Shown: piece by piece, positions 17,048 through 26,120 of the stretch
How positions within the stretch are numbered: position 1 is the stretch's first letter
How the letters are laid out: the number at the start of each line of letters is the position of its first letter
DNA from: Neobacillus niacini
Lineage (GTDB): Bacteria > Bacillota > Bacilli > Bacillales > Cytobacillaceae
Assembly: GCF_030817595.1 (NCBI RefSeq)
Contig: NZ_JAUSZN010000003.1
Location: forward strand, 98,501-162,500
Reading direction: 5' to 3'
DNA length: 64,000 bases
Notes under the pieces: model-generated
Database searches by the model: none
What the model was told of the DNA's origin: nothing
What the model saw: the letters and a program-made list of their open reading frames with translations, nothing else
Program-made: the position numbers and the translations under genes

Positions 17048-17383
17048 ATGACTTTAGAAACATTGGAACGAATCGAAGAATTACTAATTTATTTTCTCGG
17101 AGTTCAAGTGATTTTCAGTATCTTAGTATTTTTACTCGGCAGAATCATGCTTGATGTATACGATGCAGGTGTTTATGAAAATCCAAAAACGGTATTTCAA
17201 CGGACGTTTACGTTTGTGGGCAATGCTTTTTTTGGTATAGGACCGTATCTGAACAAGAAATTTTTAAAGTACTCTTTTTTTAAAAGAAAGGTCTTTATGT
17301 TGATTTCAATTGTTGTCCAACTTTTTGCCTCTATTATTGTTTATTATGTAATTAAAAATCTGCTCCGAGCGATTTTTCTATAA
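17048..17383 (+). CDS. Small membrane protein, candidate immunity protein 2
   Basis: Also 111 residues, a tandem paralogue of the preceding gene. I count 24 differences, twelve of them in the first 22 residues. Both membrane helices and the QRTxTFV...GIGPYLNKKF loop are kept. It has its own ribosome site (AAGGTTAAGGAATG). The varied N-terminus next to a conserved remainder suggests that the two copies face slightly different toxin variants, as in other immunity arrays. It cannot be excluded that these are structural or chaperone proteins of the secretion machine instead. Confidence 0.6.
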   Translation: MTLETLERIEELLIYFLGVQVIFSILVFLLGRIMLDVYDAGVYENPKTVFQRTFTFVGNAFFGIGPYLNKKFLKYSFFKRKVFMLISIVVQLFASIIVYYVIKNLLRAIFL

Positions 17384-17442
17384 TTACTCTTTCGAGAAAC
17401 TATGTACAAAAAGGCTTTATAACGAAAAGGAATGTGAAATAA

Positions 17443-18246
17443 ATGGATTATATCATGACTTGTACATCAGCGGAGCTCGCGCTCTTAGTCACACTTAGTG
17501 GATATCCTGGTGTAGCAAAAGGTATTGCAGAAGCTTCCGTAGGAGAAAAAAGTCAAAAAGAATGGGAAGCAATTATGGAAGTAACTACTCATCAATTAAT
17601 CCTAAAGCAGCTCTGGGATGATGACCAAGAGAGTAAGGGAGAAATCCCATTAAAAGTTGAGATTCAGCAATTTATTCAGAGCTATGTTGGATCCAAATGG
17701 ATGATTCGCTGCTCAAATAAGGGACAATCGAACATTCTAATGATTCACCATATTGAAAATGATACATGGATGACTCATATTATCGATCGTGACATTATCC
17801 ACGAATTTGCCTATATCAAAGGTGCTGATATTCCAAGCATAATACGAAACTATTACTCTTTTTCGGAAAAGGGCATTGATAGAGCGCAGCATTTCCATCT
17901 TTCCGATCAGGCATTTGATTTGCTGAGTGAACGCCATAACATAAAGAAAGTAAGGAAAATAAGCAGTTTTACACCTGAAGAAGAGCAGAGCTTCAGAACA
18001 TTTCTCAATGATTTAGAATCGCAGGGCTGGTCTCTTTATAATATTTCACTGTTTCATAATCCAAGTATTGAAAGAGACCCGATTCTCGAAAATATTGTCT
18101 TCTTTCTTCCCGCAGCGAAAGGGATTTGGGTCGTAGAATATACGGACCATCCAACTGCACCAGTAAAGGTTGAATTAAATACGTTTGAGCAGTGGTGTGA
18201 TTTGTTAAGTGGTGTAGGGCTTGAAGCTTCAAGTGTAAATAGTTGA
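17443..18246 (+). CDS. Unknown cytosolic protein of the T7SS toxin module (EspG-like?)
   Basis: A 267-residue soluble protein, acidic, with no signal peptide or membrane helix. The opening TSAELALLVTLSGYPGVAKG and the later short strands (WMIRCSNKGQ, NILMIHH, DTWMTHIID) suggest a mixed alpha/beta fold. EspG-type chaperones of mycobacterial ESX systems have comparable size and place, but I see no diagnostic motif. AAAAGGAATGTG precedes ATG 17443. It is the last gene before a terminator and so belongs to the toxin module rather than to the essC operon. Candidate roles: substrate chaperone, adaptor or second immunity protein. Confidence 0.6.
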   Translation: MDYIMTCTSAELALLVTLSGYPGVAKGIAEASVGEKSQKEWEAIMEVTTHQLILKQLWDDDQESKGEIPLKVEIQQFIQSYVGSKWMIRCSNKGQSNILMIHHIENDTWMTHIIDRDIIHEFAYIKGADIPSIIRNYYSFSEKGIDRAQHFHLSDQAFDLLSERHNIKKVRKISSFTPEEEQSFRTFLNDLESQGWSLYNISLFHNPSIERDPILENIVFFLPAAKGIWVVEYTDHPTAPVKVELNTFEQWCDLLSGVGLEASSVNS

Positions 18247-18255
18247 TAACGAAAA

Positions 18256-18286
18256 TCCATATGAGAACTCTCATGTGGTTTTTTTA
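18256..18286 (+). terminator. Terminator separating toxin module from essC operon
   Basis: CCATATGAGA and TCTCATGTGG form a 10-bp stem (one G-T pair), followed by TTTTTTT. Confidence 0.8.
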
Positions 18287-18486
18287 TGGGATCAATGGTC
18301 CTTTATTCTTATCTCATCTTAGAAAAATCACTAGGAAGAAAAGGCTAGACAGGCTCTGTATCAGTTATTGAGAGGATTGGGATGGATTTGTCAAATTGTG
18401 TCTAAAGTATGACAGACCAAATGAAAAATTGCTTTATAATAACAAATATAGGAAATTGTTTCTACTGGAGCAGGGAGAGAATTGTT

Positions 18487-21400
18487 TTGATCGTAACACT
18501 GTTTGATAGAGGTAAAGCATTTAATCTTGTTTTACCTGAGAAAATAACCGGGAGATACGTTCTCTCTACGGTTGATAAAGATGATAACACGATTGATTTA
18601 ATGGCAGTTGAAGCAGAAAACGGTAAGTGGTTTGTAAAATCAAATAAATATGCCTACCTGAAAGGCGCTGCTGGGGAAAAGATCGGAAAAGTCCCAGTAG
18701 AGCCTTTTATGACGTATACAATCTACCGTGATCAAGATTCGATTGCACTATTATATGTGGAACCAGCAAGTGAAGGTCGAAATGAGTTTACTAGACATAT
18801 GGTATCAGCCGATGTGATTAGGATTGGTCGGGCTAAAGAAAATGATATTTGTTTTACCGACAAGTTGGTATCCAGCTTACACTGTTCCGTTGAATACGAT
18901 GGGGATGGTCAGGCGGTAGTCCGGGACAATAACAGTTCAAATGGTACATATGTCAATGGTGAAAGAATTAAGGAAAAAGTGCTCGCCATTGGTGACGTGA
19001 TTTCGATTATGGGCCTGCGGATTATTTACAATGGACGATTACTTTCGTTAAATAATCCTCATCAATTAGTGTTTTTATATCGAAATGCTTTTAAACCTTT
19101 TGTTGTTGAGCCGCCAATTGTCAAAGAGGAAGAGGAGCTCGATGATTTTCTAATCGAAGAAGGACAGGATGATTTGTTTTTTCGTTCACCAAGGTTTAAA
19201 CGGGATATTGAGCGGAAGACCATTAAAATTGATCCTCCGCCGCAAAAGAATAATTCCGAAGAATCACCGTTAATGCTGCTGCTTGGTCCCTCGATTACGA
19301 TGGGGATGGCGTCACTGTTTACGGGAATATTTGCCGTTCAAAATGTAATGCGGACGAATGGGGACATTATGTACGCAATGCCTACACTTATCATGTCATT
19401 AAGTATGATGATCGGAATGATTCTTTGGCCGATTTTAACCAAAAGGCATGAGAAGAAAAGGCGGATGGAACAGGAGAAAATACGTCAGGAAAAATATAGC
19501 AAGTACATAGAAGAGATGAAACAAGTGGTGGCAGACGAATGCAAATACCAGAGCGAAATCCTGCATGAAAACCATATTCCCCTATACCTGTGCCTAAAAA
19601 GAATCCGAAATCGCGAACGTAATTTATGGGAACGCACAATAGGACAAAACGATTTTCTTAAAATTAGAGTCGGTTTAGGTGATTTGCCATTAGACGCGGA
19701 AATTAAATATCCTGAGAAAAAATTTATGCTTGAGGATGACAATCTCCAGGATGAATTGTATCAATGGGTAGAATCTCCTCAAATCATAAGACAGGTGCCT
19801 GTCACCATATCACTTGTCGATGAGCGCGTTAGCGGAATTATTGGAAAAAGGGATTTGGTTGTTGAATTTGCAAAAGGGATTATTTTTCAATTAGCAGCCT
19901 TACATAGTTACGACGAATTAAAATTAGTGTTTCTCTACGATAAAGAAGAACAAGACTGTTGGAAGTTCATCAAGTGGCTGCCGCATGTGTGGGATGATGG
20001 AAAGAGAGTCCGCTTTATTGCCACTGACGCCAATGAAATAAAAGAGCTTTCTGCTTATTTTGAAAAAGAAATCGCCCATCGAGCAGCCATGGCTGATAGT
20101 AATGAAGATGCTATTAAGCAGCATTATGTAGTGTTTTCGATGAGCAAAGAGTTAGCCGGAAAAGCTGAAATGGTGAATTTGCTCTTAAAAGAAAAGAAAG
20201 AGATTGGCTTCAGCTTAATTACTTTATATGACAGTTTGGAAATGCTTCCGAAAGAATGCACCAATGTCGTTGAGCTTAATGACAAAACCAGCAAAATCTT
20301 CGACAAAGACGACATCTCAGGGAAGGTTCAACACTTTACCGCGGATATTTTTTTACAGCAGGGTGCGGAACCCATTGCTATAGAGTTGGCCAATATCCAG
20401 TTAGCTTCTTCTATAAAGGCCTACACCCTTCCTGATATGATTACCTTTTTAGAAATGTTTGGCGTTGGAAAAGTGGAGCATTTAAACTCACCGACACGCT
20501 GGAAGGAAAATAATCCGACGCAGACGATCGAAACGCAAATTGGTGTTAACCAGGCAGGAGAACCTTTCAAGCTCGATCTTCACGAAAAATACCATGGACC
20601 ACATGGATTGATTGCGGGTATGACTGGCTCTGGTAAGAGTGAGTTTATTATGACGTTCATCTTATCGTTAGCAGTAAACTACCATCCAGATGAAGTGGCC
20701 TTTATTTTAATCGATTATAAAGGTGGCGGGATGGCTAATGCATTCAGGAACCTGCCGCATTTGGCAGGTACAATTACCAACCTTGATGGAGCAGCCGTCA
20801 AACGTTCGCTAATTAGTATCCAAAGTGAACTAAAACGGCGCCAGGCTATTTTTAGTGAAACAAGCAGGAGACTGAATGAAAGCAATATTGATATTTATAA
20901 GTACCAAAAATTATACCGTGAAGGTGCCGTTTCAAAGCCATTACAGCATTTGTTTATGATTTCCGATGAGTTTGCCGAATTAAAAACGCAGCAGCCTGAA
21001 TTTATGGACCAGCTGGTCAGTGCGGCCCGGATTGGAAGAAGCTTAGGCGTCCATTTGATTTTAGCGACACAAAAGCCTTCAGGGGTTGTCGATGATCAAA
21101 TCTGGAGTAACAGTAAATTCCGTATCAGCTTGAAGGTACAAGAAAAAGCGGACAGTATGGAGGTCATCAAACGGCCGGACGCTGCAGAACTATCACAAAC
21201 CGGACGTTTCTACTTGCAGGTCGGGTACAATGAACTGTTTGAACTTGGTCAATCGGCATGGGCTGGGGCGCCATATTATCCTGCAGATAAGGTGGAAAGG
21301 ACAAAAGATGATGGAATTACGGTCATTGATAATTTAGGACGCGTAATGAAATCAGCGAGAATTGATAGGCGGAAAAATACAGTCATAAAACCAGTGAGTC

Positions 21401-23106
21401 AAATTGATGAGGTCACAAACTATTTAGCAAATCTTGCAAACCAAGAAAATATTAAAGTAAAACAACTTTGGTTGGAGCCAATCCCAGCCAATATCTACTT
21501 AGATGAACTAAAGGAAAAGTATCGTGAAGCAGCGTTGCAACCGTTTGAACTGAATCCTGTGATAGGTGAGTATGATGATCCAGCAAATCAACGCCAGGCA
21601 TTGTTGAGGCTGCCAATCTCACAAGAAGGCAATACCGTTGTATATGGGGTAGCTGGAAGCGGGAAAACAACCTTCTTGACCTCGCTTATTTACTCCTTGA
21701 TGGAAGAACACACACCTGAAGAAGTAAATCTATATTTACTAGACTTTGGGTCAGAAACATTAGGCTGGTACCGTGAGTCTCCGCATGTTGGCGATGTAAT
21801 GCTGTCACATGAAGGAGAAAAGATCGACAATCTCTTTAAAATGATGACCAGTGAGATCGCTGCGAGAAAGAAACAATTCGCAAATTATGGAGGAGATTTC
21901 AAAACCTTCAATCAGCAATCGAACGAAAAGGTACCATCGATTGTGCTGATGATTCACAATTACTCTGCTTTTTCAGAGATGTATGAACAATATGAGGAAG
22001 CCATTTCATTTTTGACCCGAGAAGGAACCAAATATGGAATATATTTTGTCGTAACAGCGTTAAATACGGGTGCGATTCGATACAGGCTTCTTCAGAACTT
22101 CAAGCAAATGTATGTATTGCAGCTGAATGACACAACTGAATATTCTGGTGTGTTAGGCAATGTTGATGGAGTCTATCCGTCAAAAAATAAAGGTAGAGGA
22201 ATTTTAAAAACGGAGAATGTTTATGAATTCCAGGTTGCTCAAATTTCAAAAGAAGCTTCGGACTTGTACGGCTTTGTAACAGGTTACTGCCGTGAGTATC
22301 AGCAAAAATGGAACAAGAATTCAGCCAAACGAATTCCGATTCTACCAGATAAAGTAGATACCGAGTATTTACAAGATGAGATACGTTTTAACGAAACAAA
22401 TAGAATTCCGATTGGGGTCGAGAAGGATTCCTTAAGTATCTATTCTTATGACTTTACTGCTCCAGAGGTCAGTCTTGTAACTTCGCATACGGGTGATGAA
22501 TGCTCAAGCTTTATGCAGGGACTTGCGGAAGTGATCTCGATGAAAGACAGGAGTGAGGTAATTGTCATTGATGCTGATGACAGCTTTGTTTATGACAGCA
22601 GCCGCTCGTATCAATATGTGACAGGACCCAAACACTTAGAAGAGACGATGGTCTATTTGTTTAATACATTGGTGTACCGCAATAACACTACAAAGGACGC
22701 AATTGCAGAAGGCAAGCAAGCACCAGTGTTTGAAAACATCACCTGTATCATCCATTCATTCACAGAATTGAATGCACAGCTCTCTGAGGACGGAAAAGAT
22801 AAACTAAAAGTCTTTTTAGAACGAGTAAATGGACTGAATGTGACGATTATCTTCTCTGATGCTGTCGACAAACTAAGCTCCTACACATATGAACCGTGGT
22901 TCCAAAAACAAGTTTCACTAAGTGATGGGGTTTGGGTAGGAAATGGTATTGCTGAACAATATACTCTAAAAATCAATAAAATTACCAATGATATGTATGG
23001 TGAACTAGTAGAGGACTTCGGCTATGTAGTGAACAAAGGGAAAGTAAAACTAGTAAAACTCTTGACCACTGCAGCGAATGAAGAGGAGGCAGTGCAATAT
23101 GCATAA
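18487..23106 (+). CDS. essC: T7SS motor ATPase EssC/YukB (FHA + FtsK/SpoIIIE)
   Basis: Central ATPase of the type VII secretion channel, about 1539 residues. FHA domain at roughly 95-180 with the phosphothreonine-binding residues intact (Arg115 in RIGR, Ser130 and His132 in SSLH, Asn152 in SSNGT). Two membrane helices follow near 270-330. Three FtsK-like ATPase domains follow. D1 has Walker A GMTGSGKS (about 710) and MISDEFAEL; D2 has GVAGSGKT (about 1054). D3 has only SHTGDECSS near 1333, without the GK(S/T), so it is probably inactive, as often in EssC. TTG 18487 is preceded by AGGGAGAG; an upstream ATG at 18409 lacks a ribosome site. An intact phosphopeptide-binding FHA fits the kinase encoded downstream. 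Confidence 0.93.
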   Translation: MIVTLFDRGKAFNLVLPEKITGRYVLSTVDKDDNTIDLMAVEAENGKWFVKSNKYAYLKGAAGEKIGKVPVEPFMTYTIYRDQDSIALLYVEPASEGRNEFTRHMVSADVIRIGRAKENDICFTDKLVSSLHCSVEYDGDGQAVVRDNNSSNGTYVNGERIKEKVLAIGDVISIMGLRIIYNGRLLSLNNPHQLVFLYRNAFKPFVVEPPIVKEEEELDDFLIEEGQDDLFFRSPRFKRDIERKTIKIDPPPQKNNSEESPLMLLLGPSITMGMASLFTGIFAVQNVMRTNGDIMYAMPTLIMSLSMMIGMILWPILTKRHEKKRRMEQEKIRQEKYSKYIEEMKQVVADECKYQSEILHENHIPLYLCLKRIRNRERNLWERTIGQNDFLKIRVGLGDLPLDAEIKYPEKKFMLEDDNLQDELYQWVESPQIIRQVPVTISLVDERVSGIIGKRDLVVEFAKGIIFQLAALHSYDELKLVFLYDKEEQDCWKFIKWLPHVWDDGKRVRFIATDANEIKELSAYFEKEIAHRAAMADSNEDAIKQHYVVFSMSKELAGKAEMVNLLLKEKKEIGFSLITLYDSLEMLPKECTNVVELNDKTSKIFDKDDISGKVQHFTADIFLQQGAEPIAIELANIQLASSIKAYTLPDMITFLEMFGVGKVEHLNSPTRWKENNPTQTIETQIGVNQAGEPFKLDLHEKYHGPHGLIAGMTGSGKSEFIMTFILSLAVNYHPDEVAFILIDYKGGGMANAFRNLPHLAGTITNLDGAAVKRSLISIQSELKRRQAIFSETSRRLNESNIDIYKYQKLYREGAVSKPLQHLFMISDEFAELKTQQPEFMDQLVSAARIGRSLGVHLILATQKPSGVVDDQIWSNSKFRISLKVQEKADSMEVIKRPDAAELSQTGRFYLQVGYNELFELGQSAWAGAPYYPADKVERTKDDGITVIDNLGRVMKSARIDRRKNTVIKPVSQIDEVTNYLANLANQENIKVKQLWLEPIPANIYLDELKEKYREAALQPFELNPVIGEYDDPANQRQALLRLPISQEGNTVVYGVAGSGKTTFLTSLIYSLMEEHTPEEVNLYLLDFGSETLGWYRESPHVGDVMLSHEGEKIDNLFKMMTSEIAARKKQFANYGGDFKTFNQQSNEKVPSIVLMIHNYSAFSEMYEQYEEAISFLTREGTKYGIYFVVTALNTGAIRYRLLQNFKQMYVLQLNDTTEYSGVLGNVDGVYPSKNKGRGILKTENVYEFQVAQISKEASDLYGFVTGYCREYQQKWNKNSAKRIPILPDKVDTEYLQDEIRFNETNRIPIGVEKDSLSIYSYDFTAPEVSLVTSHTGDECSSFMQGLAEVISMKDRSEVIVIDADDSFVYDSSRSYQYVTGPKHLEETMVYLFNTLVYRNNTTKDAIAEGKQAPVFENITCIIHSFTELNAQLSEDGKDKLKVFLERVNGLNVTIIFSDAVDKLSSYTYEPWFQKQVSLSDGVWVGNGIAEQYTLKINKITNDMYGELVEDFGYVVNKGKVKLVKLLTTAANEEEAVQYA

Positions 23107-23350
23107 GATTTTAGTCGAGATCTATAACCCGGCTTCAAACAACACTTATGACGTATTTATCCCGCTGAATAGTGCTGTATATGAAGTTATCTATCTGCTG
23201 GCACATACAATCTCTGACCTTTCACAAGGGCATTACAAGGCCACAGAGCAAAGTGTTTTATGTGATCGAATGACTGGAAACGTATTTGATATCAACAGGA
23301 CCATCGAAGAACTTGGTTTAAAAAATGGATCCAAGCTGATGTTACTCTGA
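23099..23350 (+). CDS. yukD: Ubiquitin-like T7SS protein YukD/EsaB
   Basis: 83 residues with the beta-grasp pattern of YukD/EsaB: ILVEIYNPASNNTYDVFIP, a helix EVIYLLAHTI, and a final LGLKNGSKLMLL. These small ubiquitin-like proteins are core cytosolic factors of firmicute T7SS. They are not conjugated like ubiquitin because the diglycine tail is missing, as it is here. I take ATG 23099, which has GAGGAGG at 23084-23090. It overlaps the end of essC by 8 bases, indicating translational coupling. An in-frame ATG at 23078 would lie deeper in essC without a ribosome site. Confidence 0.88.
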   Translation: MHKILVEIYNPASNNTYDVFIPLNSAVYEVIYLLAHTISDLSQGHYKATEQSVLCDRMTGNVFDINRTIEELGLKNGSKLMLL

Positions 23351-23392
23351 TTGGTTGTAATCACTAATATTTCCGCTAAGGGAAGGTGCAAA

Positions 23393-24148
23393 ATGAAAAT
23401 TACTAAGAAGGTACGATCCATCCTTCTTCCATTCGTTCTATTAATAGGAGTGACAGGCTGTATGAATGAGAAATCTTCAGAGAACGCGATATTGACATAT
23501 TTAGAAGGGACCTATAATGAAACCTTTGAAGTGGAAACCTTTAAGGAAGGAAGCACTATTTTTAAAAATATGTACGGTGCCGATAAAGTGATTGTTCATC
23601 CGAAGGGTAAGCCTGAGCATGTCTTTTTAGCAGGTGAAGATAGAGACCATGAAGGGGAATATTACGATAACTATGTGTTGTCTAAATGGTCAGATGAACT
23701 GACAAAAAGGTTAAAACCTGAAATTAGCAAACTTCTGCCTGAGGACGCTGAATATAGAGTTTTACTATTTGTCGAGGACGGAAAATACGATAGCTCCATG
23801 AAGGATATGTCTGTCGATGATTATTTTGCAAATGTAAATAATGATGTAAGTATTGAATTAAAGGCAGCCATTAAAAGTGCAGGGAAACCAAATGTAACTG
23901 CCTATAATGAACCGATTTATCAGCTGTTACAGGTGGTTAAACAAATGGATGTGAAATCAAGCCGTGTTTCAATAGGATTTGTTGACAGCAGTGCGGATAT
24001 TTCCGATTATATTCGAACCTCAAGTGTTAACAATACACCTTGGTCAAATTTAGATGCAAAAGTTTACGCAACGATCATGGTTGATAAACGATTTGCGATA
24101 TCTGATGCAAGTCAAATAGAAGAATATTTTAAAGAGTTTAAGGAGTGA
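23393..24148 (+). CDS. Lipoprotein, candidate immunity protein for the lipase toxin
   Basis: A 251-residue predicted lipoprotein. It has a basic start, a hydrophobic core and the lipobox GVTGC (Cys24), so it should be anchored on the outer face of the membrane. The mature part is acidic and mixed alpha/beta; no family recognised with certainty. ATG 23393 follows AAGGGAAGG. Its stop is 4 bases before the lipase gene. In Staphylococcus aureus the T7-secreted lipase TslA is neutralised by the lipoprotein TilA encoded beside it. The same pairing here makes immunity the best guess. An alternative is an accessory lipoprotein of the secretion channel. Confidence 0.7.
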   Translation: MKITKKVRSILLPFVLLIGVTGCMNEKSSENAILTYLEGTYNETFEVETFKEGSTIFKNMYGADKVIVHPKGKPEHVFLAGEDRDHEGEYYDNYVLSKWSDELTKRLKPEISKLLPEDAEYRVLLFVEDGKYDSSMKDMSVDDYFANVNNDVSIELKAAIKSAGKPNVTAYNEPIYQLLQVVKQMDVKSSRVSIGFVDSSADISDYIRTSSVNNTPWSNLDAKVYATIMVDKRFAISDASQIEEYFKEFKE

Positions 24149-24152
24149 TACC

Positions 24153-25529
24153 ATGTCACTTTCTAACTTAAATGATGAAGAGAAAAATGTTCTTCTCCAG
24201 CTATCTTATTTTGACTTACCAGGCGATTTAACAGGCTTGAGTGTTAAGGAAATATGGGAAGAAGCAATGCGAACTACGAACAACGGCGGAGAGGCCAGAA
24301 GAATCAAGCTTGAGGAGTATTTTACTTCCGATAGATTCGAAAACTCCAGGTTGGCTGAGGTTACTCTCCAGGGATATCAGAACAACAATCCAAATATGGG
24401 CGGCGAGTCGGAATCAGGCTTTGTTGGCTATGCATGGGGTGACAAAACAGGTAATGCAGCAGCGGTTTACCGCGGCAGTGAAGATCCTACAAATTGGGAC
24501 CATTTTAAAACAGATTGGGTATCAAATGGATCTGCGGGGATTGGAAATGAAATTCGTCAGCAAAAGGAAGCCAATCACTTCTATGAGGAATTTGTAAAGG
24601 GTGCAATGGGAGAAAAGTTAATAGTTGGTCATTCAAAGGGTGGAAATTTAGCTTCATATGTTTTTGTAAATAACTTAGCTGATAACCCTAGTGGCTATGT
24701 GGTCAACGGTGCTCCATTATTTTGGCCTAGTTTAACCGAAGAACAACAAGAAGCATTAAAAAGTAAAAAATTTGATTTTATTGCCTATGAAGGTGACTTT
24801 GTACATGATCTAGGGTTTGCACCTTATGTGGATAAGACAGTTGCGATTAATAAAGATGACTATGATGATCCATTTTATCCACATTATGAAACGAGTGTAG
24901 ACTTCTTCAATGGCTCGTTTGAAAAGTCTCAAAAAGGATCAATACATTCACCTAATGATATTAATCCAGAGGTAATTAAGTATGCAATTGTTTATGCCGT
25001 AAATGGAGTAAGAGAAGCCTATAAGGTAGCTTTAGCTATAACAAACGCAGCATTAATAGTTATTCATGCTACTTGGAAAGGCATGGAGGCGGCAGCGAAA
25101 CTTGTGATTGATGGCTGTGTAGCGTTCATCTCTGGATTGAAGAATGTCACCACTAAGGTAATCAATGATCTAAAAAGTTTCTTCAGTTCCGTAAAAAAAT
25201 CGGCGAAACGGCATCTCAACAGGAAAGTCAGTGCCTTTTTAGGAACAAGCTTCGCTGTCGAACCATATCTTAAGGTGGATTTACATAGATTGTCCTATTA
25301 TGCAGATAGACTGGAAGCGATAAAGCGAAAGACGAGTGCTTTGAATAATAGAATAGATGATTTGTATTTAGAAGCAGGACTCTTCGGGCTGGACAACGTG
25401 TTGAAAGCAGATATTCTAACATCGTTTAACACCGGATTAAACCAAAATATTACCTACCTAAATACAGTAAGAAATCTGCTAGAAAGAACAGAGTCCATTT
25501 TAGTGAATAAAGCACGGTCGATCCAATAG
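24153..25529 (+). CDS. T7SS lipase effector with reversed domain order (TslA-like)
   Basis: 458 residues. The N-terminal half is an alpha/beta-hydrolase of Mbeg1-like type: VYRGSEDP..W..D, nucleophile elbow GHSKGGNLA (Ser161), and acid candidates Asp215 or Asp219 in EGDFVHDLGF. His244 is the likely base, with His265 an alternative. A hydrophobic helix pair follows near 280-335. Residues about 365-458 are helical (VDLHRLSYYADRLEAIKRK, SFNTGLNQNITYLNTV) and resemble an LXG/WXG-type targeting domain. Thus catalysis comes first and secretion signal last, the layout described for S. aureus TslA, a phospholipase-type toxin. It has AAGGAGTG before ATG and sits between a lipoprotein gene and small helical partners. 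Activity and export are inferred. Confidence 0.75.
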   Translation: MSLSNLNDEEKNVLLQLSYFDLPGDLTGLSVKEIWEEAMRTTNNGGEARRIKLEEYFTSDRFENSRLAEVTLQGYQNNNPNMGGESESGFVGYAWGDKTGNAAAVYRGSEDPTNWDHFKTDWVSNGSAGIGNEIRQQKEANHFYEEFVKGAMGEKLIVGHSKGGNLASYVFVNNLADNPSGYVVNGAPLFWPSLTEEQQEALKSKKFDFIAYEGDFVHDLGFAPYVDKTVAINKDDYDDPFYPHYETSVDFFNGSFEKSQKGSIHSPNDINPEVIKYAIVYAVNGVREAYKVALAITNAALIVIHATWKGMEAAAKLVIDGCVAFISGLKNVTTKVINDLKSFFSSVKKSAKRHLNRKVSAFLGTSFAVEPYLKVDLHRLSYYADRLEAIKRKTSALNNRIDDLYLEAGLFGLDNVLKADILTSFNTGLNQNITYLNTVRNLLERTESILVNKARSIQ

Positions 25530-25549
25530 TAGTGATTCGGGGGAAAGAA

Positions 25550-25741
25550 ATGGATAAATATGTTCAAAGTAAGGTTAGTAGTATTATTGCAGAAATAAAT
25601 GAGATTGCTAGAGAGTTAGAGGAAATATCACATGATATTGGCCGAGAGTTTAAAGGAATTGGCTCAATGAAGAGTGCCTCAAGCCTGCAGCAGGCTGCGA
25701 ATAAGTATCGTAAGGTTTCGTATGAATTAAGGAAAATCTAG
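25550..25741 (+). CDS. Small helical protein, possible targeting partner of the lipase
   Basis: 63 residues, almost wholly helical: a first helix SIIAEINEIARELEEISHDI, a Gly turn (FKGIG), and a second helix SSLQQAANKYRKVSYELRK. This is a short version of the helical hairpin seen in WXG100 and Lap/Tla partner proteins, without a W-x-G. GGGGGAAAG precedes ATG 25550, 20 bases after the lipase stop. I infer that it binds the lipase's C-terminal helical domain to form the T7SS export signal. No closer family is recognised. Confidence 0.65.
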   Translation: MDKYVQSKVSSIIAEINEIARELEEISHDIGREFKGIGSMKSASSLQQAANKYRKVSYELRKI

Positions 25742-25781
25742 TCGATCCAGCATGGATCGCACTTTAAAGGAGGTGAGAAAA

Positions 25782-26084
25782 ATGGCAAGAACAATCACAG
25801 TTGATCCAGCAAAGCTAGATACTGCTGCAGCAAAGATTGACCAGCAATCGGCTGATTATGAACGAATTTATAAAGCTCTTTTCAGCGAGGTTGAAGGGAT
25901 GCAGGCTGCTTGGCAGGGTACTGATAACTTGGCTTATGTTAATCAGATTAAAGGGTTTATGGATGATTTCAATCAGATGACTAACTTAATGAAACAATAC
26001 TCTGAATTCTTGAAAGTAAGTGCCCGCACTTATCGTGACACTCAAAATGAGGTCATTAATGGAGCGAGACGTTTAACTAACTAA
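25782..26084 (+). CDS. WXG100 protein (EsxA-like)
   Basis: Exactly 100 residues when started at ATG 25782 behind AAAGGAGGTGAG. It is a helical hairpin with W-Q-G at the turn (MQAAWQGTDN) in the middle of the chain. The C-terminal helix ends with SARTYRDTQNEVINGARR, which contains the Y-x3-D/E export motif of T7 substrates (YRDTQNE). Such proteins dimerise and are exported by EssC, either as secreted factors or as carriers. It is paired with a second WXG100 gene 36 bases on, so a heterodimer is likely. It is the best candidate for the core Esx substrate of this locus. Confidence 0.9.
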   Translation: MARTITVDPAKLDTAAAKIDQQSADYERIYKALFSEVEGMQAAWQGTDNLAYVNQIKGFMDDFNQMTNLMKQYSEFLKVSARTYRDTQNEVINGARRLTN

Positions 26085-26120
26085 CTAATAGAGTCTTAAT
26101 GTGAATGTGAGGTGGAAACC

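Larger units (their letters stand above)
16548..17383 (+). repeat. Tandem gene duplication, unit about 430-436 bp
   Basis: AACTAAAAACGTTTT occurs at 16548 and again at 16984, and each is followed by one copy of the 111-codon gene (starts at 16617 and 17048). The duplicated unit thus includes the 5' spacer. The spacers have diverged more than the coding parts. Confidence 0.8.
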
